DNA of 45,143 nucleotides from Paraeggerthella hongkongensis. Its GTDB lineage: Bacteria > Actinomycetota > Coriobacteriia > Coriobacteriales > Eggerthellaceae. The stretch covers positions 1 to 45,143 of the forward strand of contig NZ_QICD01000019.1 in assembly GCF_003726035.1 (NCBI RefSeq). The letters run 5' to 3'. The translations under genes and the position numbers were made by a program. Positions 8,468 through 16,502 of the stretch are shown here, piece by piece; positions within the stretch are counted from its first letter, which is position 1, and the number at the start of each line of letters is the position of its first letter. The notes beneath the pieces are model-generated. The model was given only the letters and a program-made list of their open reading frames with translations. It did no database searches and was not told the DNA's origin.

Positions 8468-8665
8468 TTACTTGCTTTCGCCCTCGTCATCGTCGTCGAA
8501 AAACGACCAATCGTCTTCACCGGGCTCCCGGTTGACGAACGTTTTGCGCGTACGGCGTTCCATGATGATGCATGCGATCAGGCTGATGACAAGTCCTGCG
8601 CCCACCAGGCATCCAATGCCGGCGTACGTTTCGAAAAGAAAGTGGTACAACGCACCGAAATCCAT
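8468..8665 (-). CDS. small single-span membrane protein
   Basis: This is a 65-aa product starting MDFGALYHF, with one transmembrane segment (about residues 14-34), a basic stretch (ERRTRKTF) and a very acidic tail (DDDDEGESK). The ATG at 8665 was preferred over an upstream ATG (8746) because GAGG lies 5 bases before it. I recognise no family. It is divergent from the histidine kinase gene with about 150 bases between, which could mean shared regulation. Confidence 0.6.
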   Translation of the reverse strand: MDFGALYHFLFETYAGIGCLVGAGLVISLIACIIMERRTRKTFVNREPGEDDWSFFDDDDEGESK

Positions 8666-8813
8666 GATTACCTCGTTGTTCTGCCCGTGGCGACCGCTGT
8701 CGTCGCGGAAGGTTTGCACTCCAGCGTTAGAGTATACTATGCCCAACCGATTCCGATATGGGTTGGTTCCGAGATTCCTTTATTCTTTTCGCTCATCAAA
8801 GAAGGGCGTGTGC

Positions 8814-11489
8814 ATGTCGGCTGTGAACAGGGGGAAGGGAGAGCGCCGCGCAATTGCGACGGCTGTCTCCGCTGCGGCCGTCCTCCTTGTGATCGTGGCC
8901 GTGTTCAGCTTGACCGCGTTCATTGATCAGAAGCTTAACGAAAGCGCCGAGCAGCAAGTGGTCACCTTTACCGAGCAGGCTGCGGGAAACGTATCCGATC
9001 GCGCGGTCATGATGGAGGACGCGATCGGCGCGTTTACCGTGCAGTCGTCCGATCCGCAGGATCTTCTTCCTGCTCTTTCGGCGTTGCAGGAGCGCTTGGG
9101 CTTGGCGGGCGCCGCCTTTGCGGGCATGGACGGCACGGGCGTGGAAAGCGACGGATCGCCGTTCAGCGTCGATCAGATCGAAGGGCCTGAAACGGCCTTG
9201 TCCCAGGGCATCCCGTCGTATTCCGGAACCTTCGCGACTCAGGACGGCGTTCGCGTGCGCACGGTGCAGCGCCCGCTGTACATCGACGGCCAGCAGGTGG
9301 GCGCGCTGTATGCGCAGATTCCATTGAGCCTGTTCGCCATGCCCGAGCATTTGGACATGTTTGACGGGCGCGGCTACTTTATTCTGTTCGAAGCCGATAC
9401 GGGCGAGATCCTGGTTCCTCCCGCCGACAAAACCAAAACCGTTCTGCCTTCCGAGGTCAATCTGTACGAGTTTCTGGATGAGGCTTCTCGGTACGAAGAG
9501 CCCTTGTCTCTTGCATCCCCGGAGAGTTTGAACAACGCTCTTTTGTCGCTTCAGGCCCGGCAGGGAAGCGATCTGGAGGGCCTGTTCAACATCGTGTACG
9601 ACCGCTCAAGCGGCTTGGTTACCGCGCCGGTTGACGGCAAGGTCTCGTACGTGTGCGTTGCCCCGGTGAACAAAGGCCCTTGGTACGTGTGCAGCGTGGT
9701 GCCGGTCGAAAACGTGCGCGCCGAAGCAGCGGTGGTCACCACCACGTTCCAGGCGGTATTCGGAATCGTCATGGTGTGCCTTATCGTGGCGGGCTTCATG
9801 GTGTTCGCCGCGTATCGCCGCCGGGTGCGCGAGCGAAACGTTGCCATGATGGCCCAGCTGTACCGCGCGCTTTCCGACAGCGTGGACCTTGCCGTTAACC
9901 TGTACCATCCCGAGGATCGTCAGGTCACGCCTATCGTGGCGAAATCGGCGGACATCATCGGCTACGCGCTGGACGATTTCCTGAAAAACGAGCGCTTGGC
10001 AAGCGAGATGGGGCTTTCTGAAAAAGGAGTCGATCTGTTCAGTCGGATCAGAAAAGGGCTGGTCGACGAATTCGAGCACGGCGAATTCTCGTTTCGCAGT
10101 ACGCGCACGGGCTCTTCCCGCTGGGTTGCCTATTCGGTTCGGCCTCTGGTGTTCGAGGGCAAGCAGCAGGTGCTTATCGTTTTGCGGGATTCCACGCCCG
10201 ACAAGCAGATTCAGCTGTCCATGAAGGATGCCATGAATGCTGCAGAAGCCGCCAACCAGGCAAAATCTGATTTTCTTTCGCGCATGTCGCATGAGATTCG
10301 CACGCCTATGAACGTGATTATCGGCATGCTCCAGATTGCGCGCGGCAACGTGGACGATCCTGAGAAAATGCGCGTGAACCTTGCCAAGATCGGCACGGCA
10401 TCGGATCATTTGCTGGGCTTGATCAACGACGTTCTGGACCTTTCGAAGATCGAAAACGGGAAGATGACCCTAGCCAGCGATCCTTTCCGTCTGGCCGACC
10501 TGCTTGACCATGTGGAGGAAGTCATTCGCCCGCAGTGCGAGCAGCGCAGCCAGGAGCTCACGGTGCGCGGGCCTGCTTGTGCGGATGCCGTGTACGTGGG
10601 CGACACGGTGCGTTTGAAGCAGCTTCTGATCAACCTTTTGTCGAACTCCGTCAAGTACACGCCCGAGGGCGGCCATGTGAAGCTTGAGACGAACGCTGCC
10701 GCTGCTCCGGTCATGGGGTATCGCCAGGTGGTGTTCGTAGTGTCCGATGACGGCATTGGCATGTCGGAAGAATTCATCGAGCGCATGTTCGAGCCGTTCG
10801 TCATGGAGGGCCGTTCGCACGAGCAGGGCACGGGACTGGGCATGTCCATCGTCAAGAATGTCGTAACCATGATGGGCGGGTCGATTGAGGTTGACTCCGC
10901 CATAGGGAAGGGTACGACATTCACGGTTACGTTGAGTTTGCGAATCGCGTTCGAAGCTGAGCTCAAGTCGTTTGAAGACGACGCGCGCGACCGTGGCTCT
11001 AACGGGCCTTCGACCCCTCGCGGCAATGCGCCCGACGAAGAAGGCTCGCTTTCCCTTGCGACGCTTTCCGCCCCTCGCGCAATTGAGCGCAGCGAGCTCG
11101 AAGGGCTGCGCGTGCTGATTGCCGAAGACAACGATCTGAATGCGGAAATAGCCTGTGAGCTTTTGGCGACAGAGGGTCTTTCCATCGAACGCGCACGGGA
11201 CGGCGAGGAGGCATGCGCCCTGTTCGAGGCGTCTGACGTGGGGTATTACGACGTGGTGCTTATGGATGTGCAGATGCCCAGAATGAACGGCTACGATGCT
11301 ACGCGCTGCATTCGTGCCCTTGATCGCGAGGATGCGCGCACCGTGGCTATTGTGGCTATGTCGGCGAATGCGTTTTCCGAGGACGTGAACGCGTCGCTTG
11401 CCAGCGGCATGGACGCGCATCTCTCCAAGCCCATCGAGGTTCGCCGCGTTCTGTCCACCATCGTGGAGCACACGCGCAAGCGCCGCTAG
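8814..11489 (+). CDS. hybrid sensor histidine kinase
   Basis: This 891-aa membrane sensor has a first transmembrane span at about residues 14-36, a large extracytoplasmic sensing region (about 37-305, Cache-like in layout), a second span at about 311-333, and a PAS-like region. The HisKA domain follows, with phospho-accepting His493 in SHEIRTPMN. The HATPase shows NLLSNSVKYTP, DDGIGMSEEF and GTGLGMSIV. A C-terminal receiver domain has phospho-acceptor Asp818 in VLMDVQMPRMNGYDA. The ATG at 8814 is preceded by GAAGG at spacing 8; a much longer upstream open frame lacks a ribosome site and reads as non-protein sequence. No separate response regulator is adjacent, so the phosphorelay partner is elsewhere. 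The ligand is unknown. Confidence 0.92.
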   Translation: MSAVNRGKGERRAIATAVSAAAVLLVIVAVFSLTAFIDQKLNESAEQQVVTFTEQAAGNVSDRAVMMEDAIGAFTVQSSDPQDLLPALSALQERLGLAGAAFAGMDGTGVESDGSPFSVDQIEGPETALSQGIPSYSGTFATQDGVRVRTVQRPLYIDGQQVGALYAQIPLSLFAMPEHLDMFDGRGYFILFEADTGEILVPPADKTKTVLPSEVNLYEFLDEASRYEEPLSLASPESLNNALLSLQARQGSDLEGLFNIVYDRSSGLVTAPVDGKVSYVCVAPVNKGPWYVCSVVPVENVRAEAAVVTTTFQAVFGIVMVCLIVAGFMVFAAYRRRVRERNVAMMAQLYRALSDSVDLAVNLYHPEDRQVTPIVAKSADIIGYALDDFLKNERLASEMGLSEKGVDLFSRIRKGLVDEFEHGEFSFRSTRTGSSRWVAYSVRPLVFEGKQQVLIVLRDSTPDKQIQLSMKDAMNAAEAANQAKSDFLSRMSHEIRTPMNVIIGMLQIARGNVDDPEKMRVNLAKIGTASDHLLGLINDVLDLSKIENGKMTLASDPFRLADLLDHVEEVIRPQCEQRSQELTVRGPACADAVYVGDTVRLKQLLINLLSNSVKYTPEGGHVKLETNAAAAPVMGYRQVVFVVSDDGIGMSEEFIERMFEPFVMEGRSHEQGTGLGMSIVKNVVTMMGGSIEVDSAIGKGTTFTVTLSLRIAFEAELKSFEDDARDRGSNGPSTPRGNAPDEEGSLSLATLSAPRAIERSELEGLRVLIAEDNDLNAEIACELLATEGLSIERARDGEEACALFEASDVGYYDVVLMDVQMPRMNGYDATRCIRALDREDARTVAIVAMSANAFSEDVNASLASGMDAHLSKPIEVRRVLSTIVEHTRKRR

Positions 11490-11512
11490 CCCGCTTTTCC
11501 GCCGCGCGCTCC

Positions 11513-11570
11513 GACGCGCTTCCGCGGGTGCCGTGCGCCCTGACGCGCTGCCGCGGGTGCCGTGCGCCCC
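11513..11570. repeat. 29-bp tandem repeat, two units
   Basis: Units 11513-11541 and 11542-11570 differ at two positions; both start GACGCGCT and end GCCGTGCGCCC plus one base. A third unit begins at 11571 but turns into the left arm of the inverted repeat, so the tandem copies duplicate the outer edge of that arm. Confidence 0.8.
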
Positions 11571-11737
11571 GACGCGCTGTCAAAATGAACGAGTTTTGCG
11601 GCGATTTTCCGCCTTCGAGAGGGCTTCTTCTCGAAGGCGTTTTGTATCGCACCAGGTCACAAAGCTGCTAGGGGCTTTTATTCTGGTTTGAGGACCAGCA
11701 AAACTCGCTCATTTTGACAGCGCATCGGGGCGTGCGG
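11560..11737. repeat. 178-bp element with 40-bp inverted-repeat ends
   Basis: The left arm 11560-11599 and right arm 11698-11737 are reverse complements with four mismatches. The conserved core is TGTCAAAATGAACGAG on the left. The roughly 100-bp centre carries the kinase terminator. No coding frame is evident. It could be a miniature inverted-repeat mobile element or a structural repeat; I see no target-site duplication. Confidence 0.75.
11610..11643 (+). terminator. rho-independent terminator after the histidine kinase
   Basis: An 11-bp perfect stem, CGCCTTCGAGA (11610-11620) with TCTCGAAGGCG (11629-11639), has an 8-nt loop and is followed by TTTT. It lies 120 bases after the kinase stop codon, inside the inverted-repeat element. 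Confidence 0.8.
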
Positions 11738-11749
11738 TTTGCGGGCGCG

Positions 11750-11884
11750 GCCGGATCGCGCGGACACAGCCGGGTCGCGCGGGCATAGCCGGGTCGCGCG
11801 GGCAGGCAGTTCGCGGGCGTGTACGGCCCTCGGACATGCGGCCGGGTCGCGCAAGCCCTCGGACATGCGGCCGGGTCGTGCAAG
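11750..11884. repeat. GC-rich tandem repeats in the gene-free patch
   Basis: Three 19-bp units (11750-11768, 11769-11787, 11788-11806; consensus GCCGGGTCGCGCGGGCATA) are followed by two 29-bp units (11827-11855, 11856-11884) with one mismatch, each containing GGACATGCGGCCGGGTCG. No gene is convincing between the kinase (end 11489) and serS (start 12050). The short open frames here are by-products of the high GC content. Confidence 0.8.
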
Positions 11885-12005
11885 CGCGTGGGCATGCAGC
11901 CCGTGGACCCGCGGCGCACGGCCCGGGCGCTCGAATGCCCGGGCTCGAAGGCGGGCCGAACATGCCAACGGCGTGAAGGACCGGCAAGCTGCGTCGGGCG
12001 TGAGG

Positions 12006-12011
12006 TATACT
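12006..12011 (+). promoter_or_regulatory. -10 box of serS operon
   Basis: TATACT lies 38 bases before the serS start codon. No strong -35 hexamer and no T-box features (specifier loop or T-box sequence) are seen in the short leader. Confidence 0.5.
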
Positions 12012-12049
12012 GGTTCAATTATCGTATCCAACCAAGAAGGAGCGCTACC

Positions 12050-13339
12050 ATGCTCGACATCAAGTTTGTCCGCGACAACCAGGAAGCGGTCGCTGAAGCG
12101 ATGAAGAACCGCAATGCTTCATGGGACGCGTCGCGCTTCTCTCAGCTTGACGAAACGCGCCGCGCGGCCATCGCGAAAGAAGAAGCGCTGCAGGCCGAGC
12201 GTAACGCCGCATCCAAATCTATCGGAGCCATGATGGCCGCAGGCCAGAAGGACCAGGCTGAAGCCGCGAAAGAGCGCGTGCGCGCCATCAACGAAGAGAT
12301 TGCCGCTATCGGCAAAGAGCGCGAAGCCGCCGACGCCGACCTGCGCGAGCTTATGATGAGCGCGCCCAACATGCCGGCCGACTCCACGCCCGTGGGCCAG
12401 AGCGAGGATGACAATCCTGAGGTGCGCCGCTGGGGCACGCCCCGCGATTTCGCCGCTGAAGGCATCGAGGCGAAGCCGCACTGGGATCTTGGCCCTGAAT
12501 TGGGAATCATCGACTTCGAGCGTGGCGTGAAGCTGGCCAAGAGCCGCTTCTACCTGCTGGGCGGCCTGGGCGCTCGTCTGGAGCGCTCGCTCATCAACTT
12601 CATGGCCGACACTCATGCCAGCCGCGGTTACAAGGAATGGTGGTGCCCGGCTATGGCGAACGGCACCACGCTTACGGGCACGGGTCAGCTTCCGAAGTTT
12701 GAAGAGGACCTGTTCAAGACCACGAACGGCCTGTATCTCATTCCTACTGCCGAGGTGCAGCTGACCAACATTCATGCGGGCGAAGTGCTCGACGCCGATC
12801 AGCTTCCCCTGCACTACTGCGCGTTCACGCCGTGCTTCCGCGAAGAGGCTGGCAGCGCGGGTCGCGATACGCGCGGAATCATTCGCGTGCATCAGTTCAG
12901 CAAGGTGGAAATGGTGAAGTTCGCGAAGCCCGAGGAAAGCTTCGACGAGCTTGAGGGCATGGTCGCCGATGCCGAGCGTATCCTGCAGAAGCTGGAGCTG
13001 CCGTATCGCGTGATCAGCCTGTGCACGGGCGACATCGGCTTCTCCGCTGCCAAGACGTACGACCTTGAGGTGTGGCTGCCCAGCTACAACGGCTACAAGG
13101 AGATATCCTCCTGCTCGAACTGCGTTGATTTCCAGGCTCGCCGGGCGAACATCAAGTACCGCGATCCCGAGAACTTCAAGGGCACGCGCTACCTGCACAC
13201 GCTGAACGGTTCCGGCTTGGCAGTGGGCCGCACCATGGCCGCCATCATCGAGAACTATCAGCAGCCCGACGGCACCATCAAGGTTCCCGACGTGCTGGTT
13301 CCCTATATGGGCGGCGTTGAGGTCATTGCGCCGGAATAG
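12050..13339 (+). CDS. serS: seryl-tRNA synthetase
   Basis: This 429-aa class II aminoacyl-tRNA synthetase charges tRNA-Ser in the cytoplasm. The N-terminal coiled-coil arm spans about residues 1-105 ([14 protein letters not shown], then charged helices). Motif 2 is visible as [21 protein letters not shown], where the GRDTRG-type loop binds ATP and serine. Motif 3 is [18 protein letters not shown] near the C-terminus. The length is normal. The start is preceded by AAGAAGGAG at spacing 7. It heads a tight co-directional run (next gene 34 bases on). Confidence 0.97.
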   Translation: MLDIKFVRDNQEAVAEAMKNRNASWDASRFSQLDETRRAAIAKEEALQAERNAASKSIGAMMAAGQKDQAEAAKERVRAINEEIAAIGKEREAADADLRELMMSAPNMPADSTPVGQSEDDNPEVRRWGTPRDFAAEGIEAKPHWDLGPELGIIDFERGVKLAKSRFYLLGGLGARLERSLINFMADTHASRGYKEWWCPAMANGTTLTGTGQLPKFEEDLFKTTNGLYLIPTAEVQLTNIHAGEVLDADQLPLHYCAFTPCFREEAGSAGRDTRGIIRVHQFSKVEMVKFAKPEESFDELEGMVADAERILQKLELPYRVISLCTGDIGFSAAKTYDLEVWLPSYNGYKEISSCSNCVDFQARRANIKYRDPENFKGTRYLHTLNGSGLAVGRTMAAIIENYQQPDGTIKVPDVLVPYMGGVEVIAPE

Positions 13340-13373
13340 CGATTTCCAGGCGTTGTAGAGGAGTAACGCAAGC

Positions 13374-14669
13374 GTGGTAACGAAACGCAAGCGCACCGTT
13401 GAATCGAAGAAAAAGCCGGGAGATACCGGCAAGGTCGCGCGGGTTGAAGAACCCGCGCGCCGCGTTGCGCCGAAAAAAGTTGAGGCGGCGGATGATCGAT
13501 CCGCCAAAGAGCAGGCGCCGAAGACGCCGCCCGCCAAGAAGCCCGCCGGAAAAGACGCGGCGGCCAAAACCCCTACGCCGCGAAAGCCGAAGCGCGTAAA
13601 GGGCAAGCCCTCGGTCAAGGCTGCTGGAAAGCCGGTTGCCAAGCCCGCCGCGCAGGCCGTTTCGGCTCCGAAAGCCGCCCCGGTTTCGAAAGTTGCTCCG
13701 ACGTCGGTTCCGACGTCGGATCCTGCAGCATCTTCGTCGACGCCTGCGTCCGCCCAAGATGCTCGGACTGCCGTGCCGGCTTCCAAGGAGGCCGGCCGTC
13801 CCGCGCAGGCATCGGCTTCCCAAAGCGTCCCCAAATCTGCTCCCAAGCCTGTGTACAAGTCCGGCGCGCAGGCGTATGCCCAGCCGGGCGCCAAGCTTTC
13901 GAACGAAGGCGATTCCGTCGACGCTTCCGACCAGGTTGGGAACCGGCGCAAGAAGGCGAAGACGACGAAGTCGTTCAAGCTTCGCTGGCCAGCGGTTGTG
14001 GCGTTGTCTATTTTGACAGTGCTAGTGCTGATCGTTGGCGTGTTTTCGTGGGATCGATGGCTGCGTTACAACGATGCGGCCGAGTTTCAGGGCGAATGGA
14101 GCACGCCCGGCTCTACAACGGTCGTCGTTATTGACGGCCAGGTCATTAAGCTTACTCCCGATGTGTCGTACACCTATGCTTTGGATACGGGTGCCAAGAC
14201 CATCTCGTTTACCTTCGGGAACATGCAGGGCGAGGGCCGCTATCGCTTCTCGCTCGATCGGTCCCAGCTGGTCATCACCGACGGAAAAGAGTACACGTGG
14301 TTTTCCACGCTGATCGACGATATCGGTTGGATGTTTGACCAGGCGTTGCGCTCGTTGCAAAACCAGCCTGCCGAGAATCCGACGCCAGGCGAAAACGTGA
14401 CGGTGCTCGATCGTTTGTCGGGCGACGCTTCGGCTTCCCCGCGCGAAGGAGCTTCCGTTGCTTCGGGCGAAGATTCTGCTGCAAGCCAGGACGCAGGTGC
14501 GAACAAGGGCGAGGGTGCATCCGCCGATGCGAACGCGGGATCTGCCGAAGGGGCGGCATCCGCCGATGGAGCGGGTGCTTCCGAAGGCGCAAACTCGACC
14601 GACGCCTCGAACCCGGTTGATCCTGCAACCGCTGCTCCTTCGCAGCTTTTCGATGTGCGCGATGTCTAG
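13374..14669 (+). CDS. membrane-anchored protein with low-complexity tails, unknown function
   Basis: This 431-aa protein starts at GTG, with GAGGAG 10 bases upstream. Residues 1-200 are rich in Lys, Pro and Ala and highly basic, with a disordered look. One transmembrane span (about 205-227, including VVALSILTVLVLIVGVF) follows. A compact domain of about 90 residues (FQGEWSTPGSTTVVVIDG onward) resembles small beta-barrel lipid- or ligand-binding folds in other Actinobacteria, but I do not recognise it firmly. The last 90 residues are Ala/Ser/Gly/Asp-rich. The predicted orientation is basic tail inside, domain outside. It overlaps the next gene by 8 bases. Confidence 0.7.
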   Translation: MVTKRKRTVESKKKPGDTGKVARVEEPARRVAPKKVEAADDRSAKEQAPKTPPAKKPAGKDAAAKTPTPRKPKRVKGKPSVKAAGKPVAKPAAQAVSAPKAAPVSKVAPTSVPTSDPAASSSTPASAQDARTAVPASKEAGRPAQASASQSVPKSAPKPVYKSGAQAYAQPGAKLSNEGDSVDASDQVGNRRKKAKTTKSFKLRWPAVVALSILTVLVLIVGVFSWDRWLRYNDAAEFQGEWSTPGSTTVVVIDGQVIKLTPDVSYTYALDTGAKTISFTFGNMQGEGRYRFSLDRSQLVITDGKEYTWFSTLIDDIGWMFDQALRSLQNQPAENPTPGENVTVLDRLSGDASASPREGASVASGEDSAASQDAGANKGEGASADANAGSAEGAASADGAGASEGANSTDASNPVDPATAAPSQLFDVRDV

Positions 14670-15156
14670 TTCTCGGATTCATTGCGGTCGCGATGCGGCG
14701 CCCCTGTCGTCTTCCGACCCTTTTCGCGCTCCCAAACTCTCTCTTGAACGCTTGACCGTTCGGGCCGATCGCGTTGTGTGCGACGTGCTGCTGGCGCCCG
14801 GATCGCCGCGCATGACTTCGCCGGCGCTCATGGCTTGCGTGTGCCAAGCGTACCCGAACCTTCCGCGTCATGCCTGCGTGAACGATGCAGGCGATACGTT
14901 CGCGGATGTCATGAACCGCACGTCGATCCCGCACCTTCTGGAGCATTTGGTCATCGACGAGCAGGTTCGATCTGCTTCCTCTCAGGCGTCATCCAATGCG
15001 TCGGCCGATGTCGGGCCGGTGTTTGTCGGGACAACCGAGTGGACGGACGAATTTGAGGGCCGAGCGCGGATCGAAGTGAGCTTCACCGACGATTTGGTTG
15101 CTTTGCGGGCTTTTCGCGACGCGGCCCGTTTTCTGAACGAGACGGTGGTACCCTGA
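14662..15156 (+). CDS. small protein resembling the cyanophycin synthetase N-terminal domain
   Basis: This is a 164-aa product from the ATG at 14662, which overlaps the end of the previous gene; ATG 14653 is an alternative and neither has a strong ribosome site, so translation is probably coupled. The segments PHLLEHLVIDEQ and GTTEWTDEFEGRARIEV recall the LEH...E...Q and G.T pattern of the cyanophycin synthetase N-terminal domain, but the ATP-grasp and ligase domains are absent. The stop lies 4 bases before the aminotransferase start. Function unknown; the family resemblance is by eye only. Confidence 0.6.
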   Translation: MSSSRIHCGRDAAPLSSSDPFRAPKLSLERLTVRADRVVCDVLLAPGSPRMTSPALMACVCQAYPNLPRHACVNDAGDTFADVMNRTSIPHLLEHLVIDEQVRSASSQASSNASADVGPVFVGTTEWTDEFEGRARIEVSFTDDLVALRAFRDAARFLNETVVP

Positions 15157-15160
15157 CCCC

Positions 15161-16447
15161 ATGACTACAGCTCATCTGACATTTGACCAAACTGACGACA
15201 AGATAGCCGATCGCGTCAAGAAAATGCGATCGTCCGCCGTGCGCGACCTGTTTGCCGCCGCCACGCGACCCGATGTCATCAGCCTGTCGGGCGGCATGCC
15301 CGACGTATCCCTGCTGCCCCAGGCTTCCATCAAGAAGGCCGTGCGCGCCGCATGCGACGACCAGCGCTCCGTTGCCTTGCAGTACGGCGCAACCGATGGT
15401 CGCAAAGAGACGAAGCAGGTGTTCTGCGATCTCATGCGCGATATAGGCGTGCGAGCCAAGCCTGAGAACATCCTGATCACGTCCGGTGCGCAAGAGGCGC
15501 TTGACCTCATTTCCAAAGCGTTCATCAATCCGGGCGACATCATTTTGGCCGAAGGCCCCACGTACCTGGGCGCGCTTCAGGCGTTCAGTGCGTACGAGCC
15601 GGACGTGCGCTGCATCGCGTTCGACGAAGAGGGCATGCGCACGGATCTGCTGGAAGCCGAGCTGAAGCGTATCGGCAAGGGCAATCCGCGCCTTAAGTTC
15701 TGCTACACCATCCCCAATTTCCAGAACCCGGGCGGCGTGACCATGTCGGCTACGCGCCGCAAGCGTTTGCTGGAATTAGCTGACGAATACGGTTTCATGG
15801 TGGTTGAGGACGACCCGTACGGGCGCTTGCGTTATGACGGGGGCCACATGGTTCCGCTTAAGGCTATGGATGATCGCGTGGTGTACCTGGGAACCATTTC
15901 CAAGGTGTTTGCTCCGGGGTTGCGCACGGGATGGATCGTGGCGCCGCGGGACGTGCTGGCGAAAGTCAACCTGGTCAAGCAAGGGACCGATCTGTGCGGA
16001 AGCTCGTTCGACCAGGTGGTCGTGGAGCATTACTTCACCGATACCCCGTGGCAAAAAACGCTGCAGAAGTTCGTGCAGACGTACCATGTGCGTCGCGACG
16101 CGATGCTGTCTGCGCTTGAAGAGCATTTCCCACCGGAGGCCTCGTGGACGCGTCCCGAAGGCGGCTTTTTCGTGTGGGTGACGCTTCCCGATTATTTCGA
16201 TACCGGCAGCATGCTGAGCGAGGCGCTGGAAGCGGGTGTGACGTACGTGCCGGGGGACAGCTTCTTCCCGGGCGCGGCTGCGGGCAAGAATTCCATGCGC
16301 ATCAACTTCAGCTTCGAGAGTCCCGAGAACATCGCGGAGGCTGTCCGCCGCTTGGCTCACGTGATCGAGGATCGTTTGGAGCTGTACCGTGCATTCCTGG
16401 AGGCCGGCGCCATCCAGGCTCCGTCCGCCAGTCAGCCGACGGACTGA
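15161..16447 (+). CDS. PLP-dependent aminotransferase (MocR/LysN-like class I)
   Basis: This 428-aa cytoplasmic fold-type I aminotransferase matches 2-aminoadipate/aromatic-type enzymes. Blocks seen are ISLSGGMPDVSLLP near residue 45, ITSGAQEALDLI, YTIPNFQNPGG (PLP pocket), VVEDDPYGRLRYDG, and TISKVFAPGLRTGWI with the Schiff-base Lys248. It has no helix-turn-helix, so it is an enzyme rather than a MocR regulator. The N-terminal part (DKIADRVKKMRSSAVRDLF) is typical of the group. It is tightly coupled to the upstream gene and followed after 55 bases by a D-Ala-D-Ala-ligase-family gene, which makes a role in amino-donor or D-amino-acid supply for the wall possible but unproven. Confidence 0.9.
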   Translation: MTTAHLTFDQTDDKIADRVKKMRSSAVRDLFAAATRPDVISLSGGMPDVSLLPQASIKKAVRAACDDQRSVALQYGATDGRKETKQVFCDLMRDIGVRAKPENILITSGAQEALDLISKAFINPGDIILAEGPTYLGALQAFSAYEPDVRCIAFDEEGMRTDLLEAELKRIGKGNPRLKFCYTIPNFQNPGGVTMSATRRKRLLELADEYGFMVVEDDPYGRLRYDGGHMVPLKAMDDRVVYLGTISKVFAPGLRTGWIVAPRDVLAKVNLVKQGTDLCGSSFDQVVVEHYFTDTPWQKTLQKFVQTYHVRRDAMLSALEEHFPPEASWTRPEGGFFVWVTLPDYFDTGSMLSEALEAGVTYVPGDSFFPGAAAGKNSMRINFSFESPENIAEAVRRLAHVIEDRLELYRAFLEAGAIQAPSASQPTD

Positions 16448-16502
16448 CGCCCTTGCAACGTTGGCGCACCAGTGATTTTGAGAACCGATTGTAGGAGCAA
16501 AC

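Noticed and set aside
8418-8813. N-terminal extension of the histidine kinase
   Set aside because: The frame is open but reads as non-protein sequence antisense to the small membrane protein, and a proper ribosome site and signal-anchor begin at 8814.
11513-11884. Possible CRISPR array
   Set aside because: The 29-bp repeats are directly abutting, without unique spacers, and there are no cas genes, so these are tandem repeats.
12012-12049. T-box leader for serS
   Set aside because: The leader is under 50 bases and has no T-box sequence, specifier stem or antiterminator.
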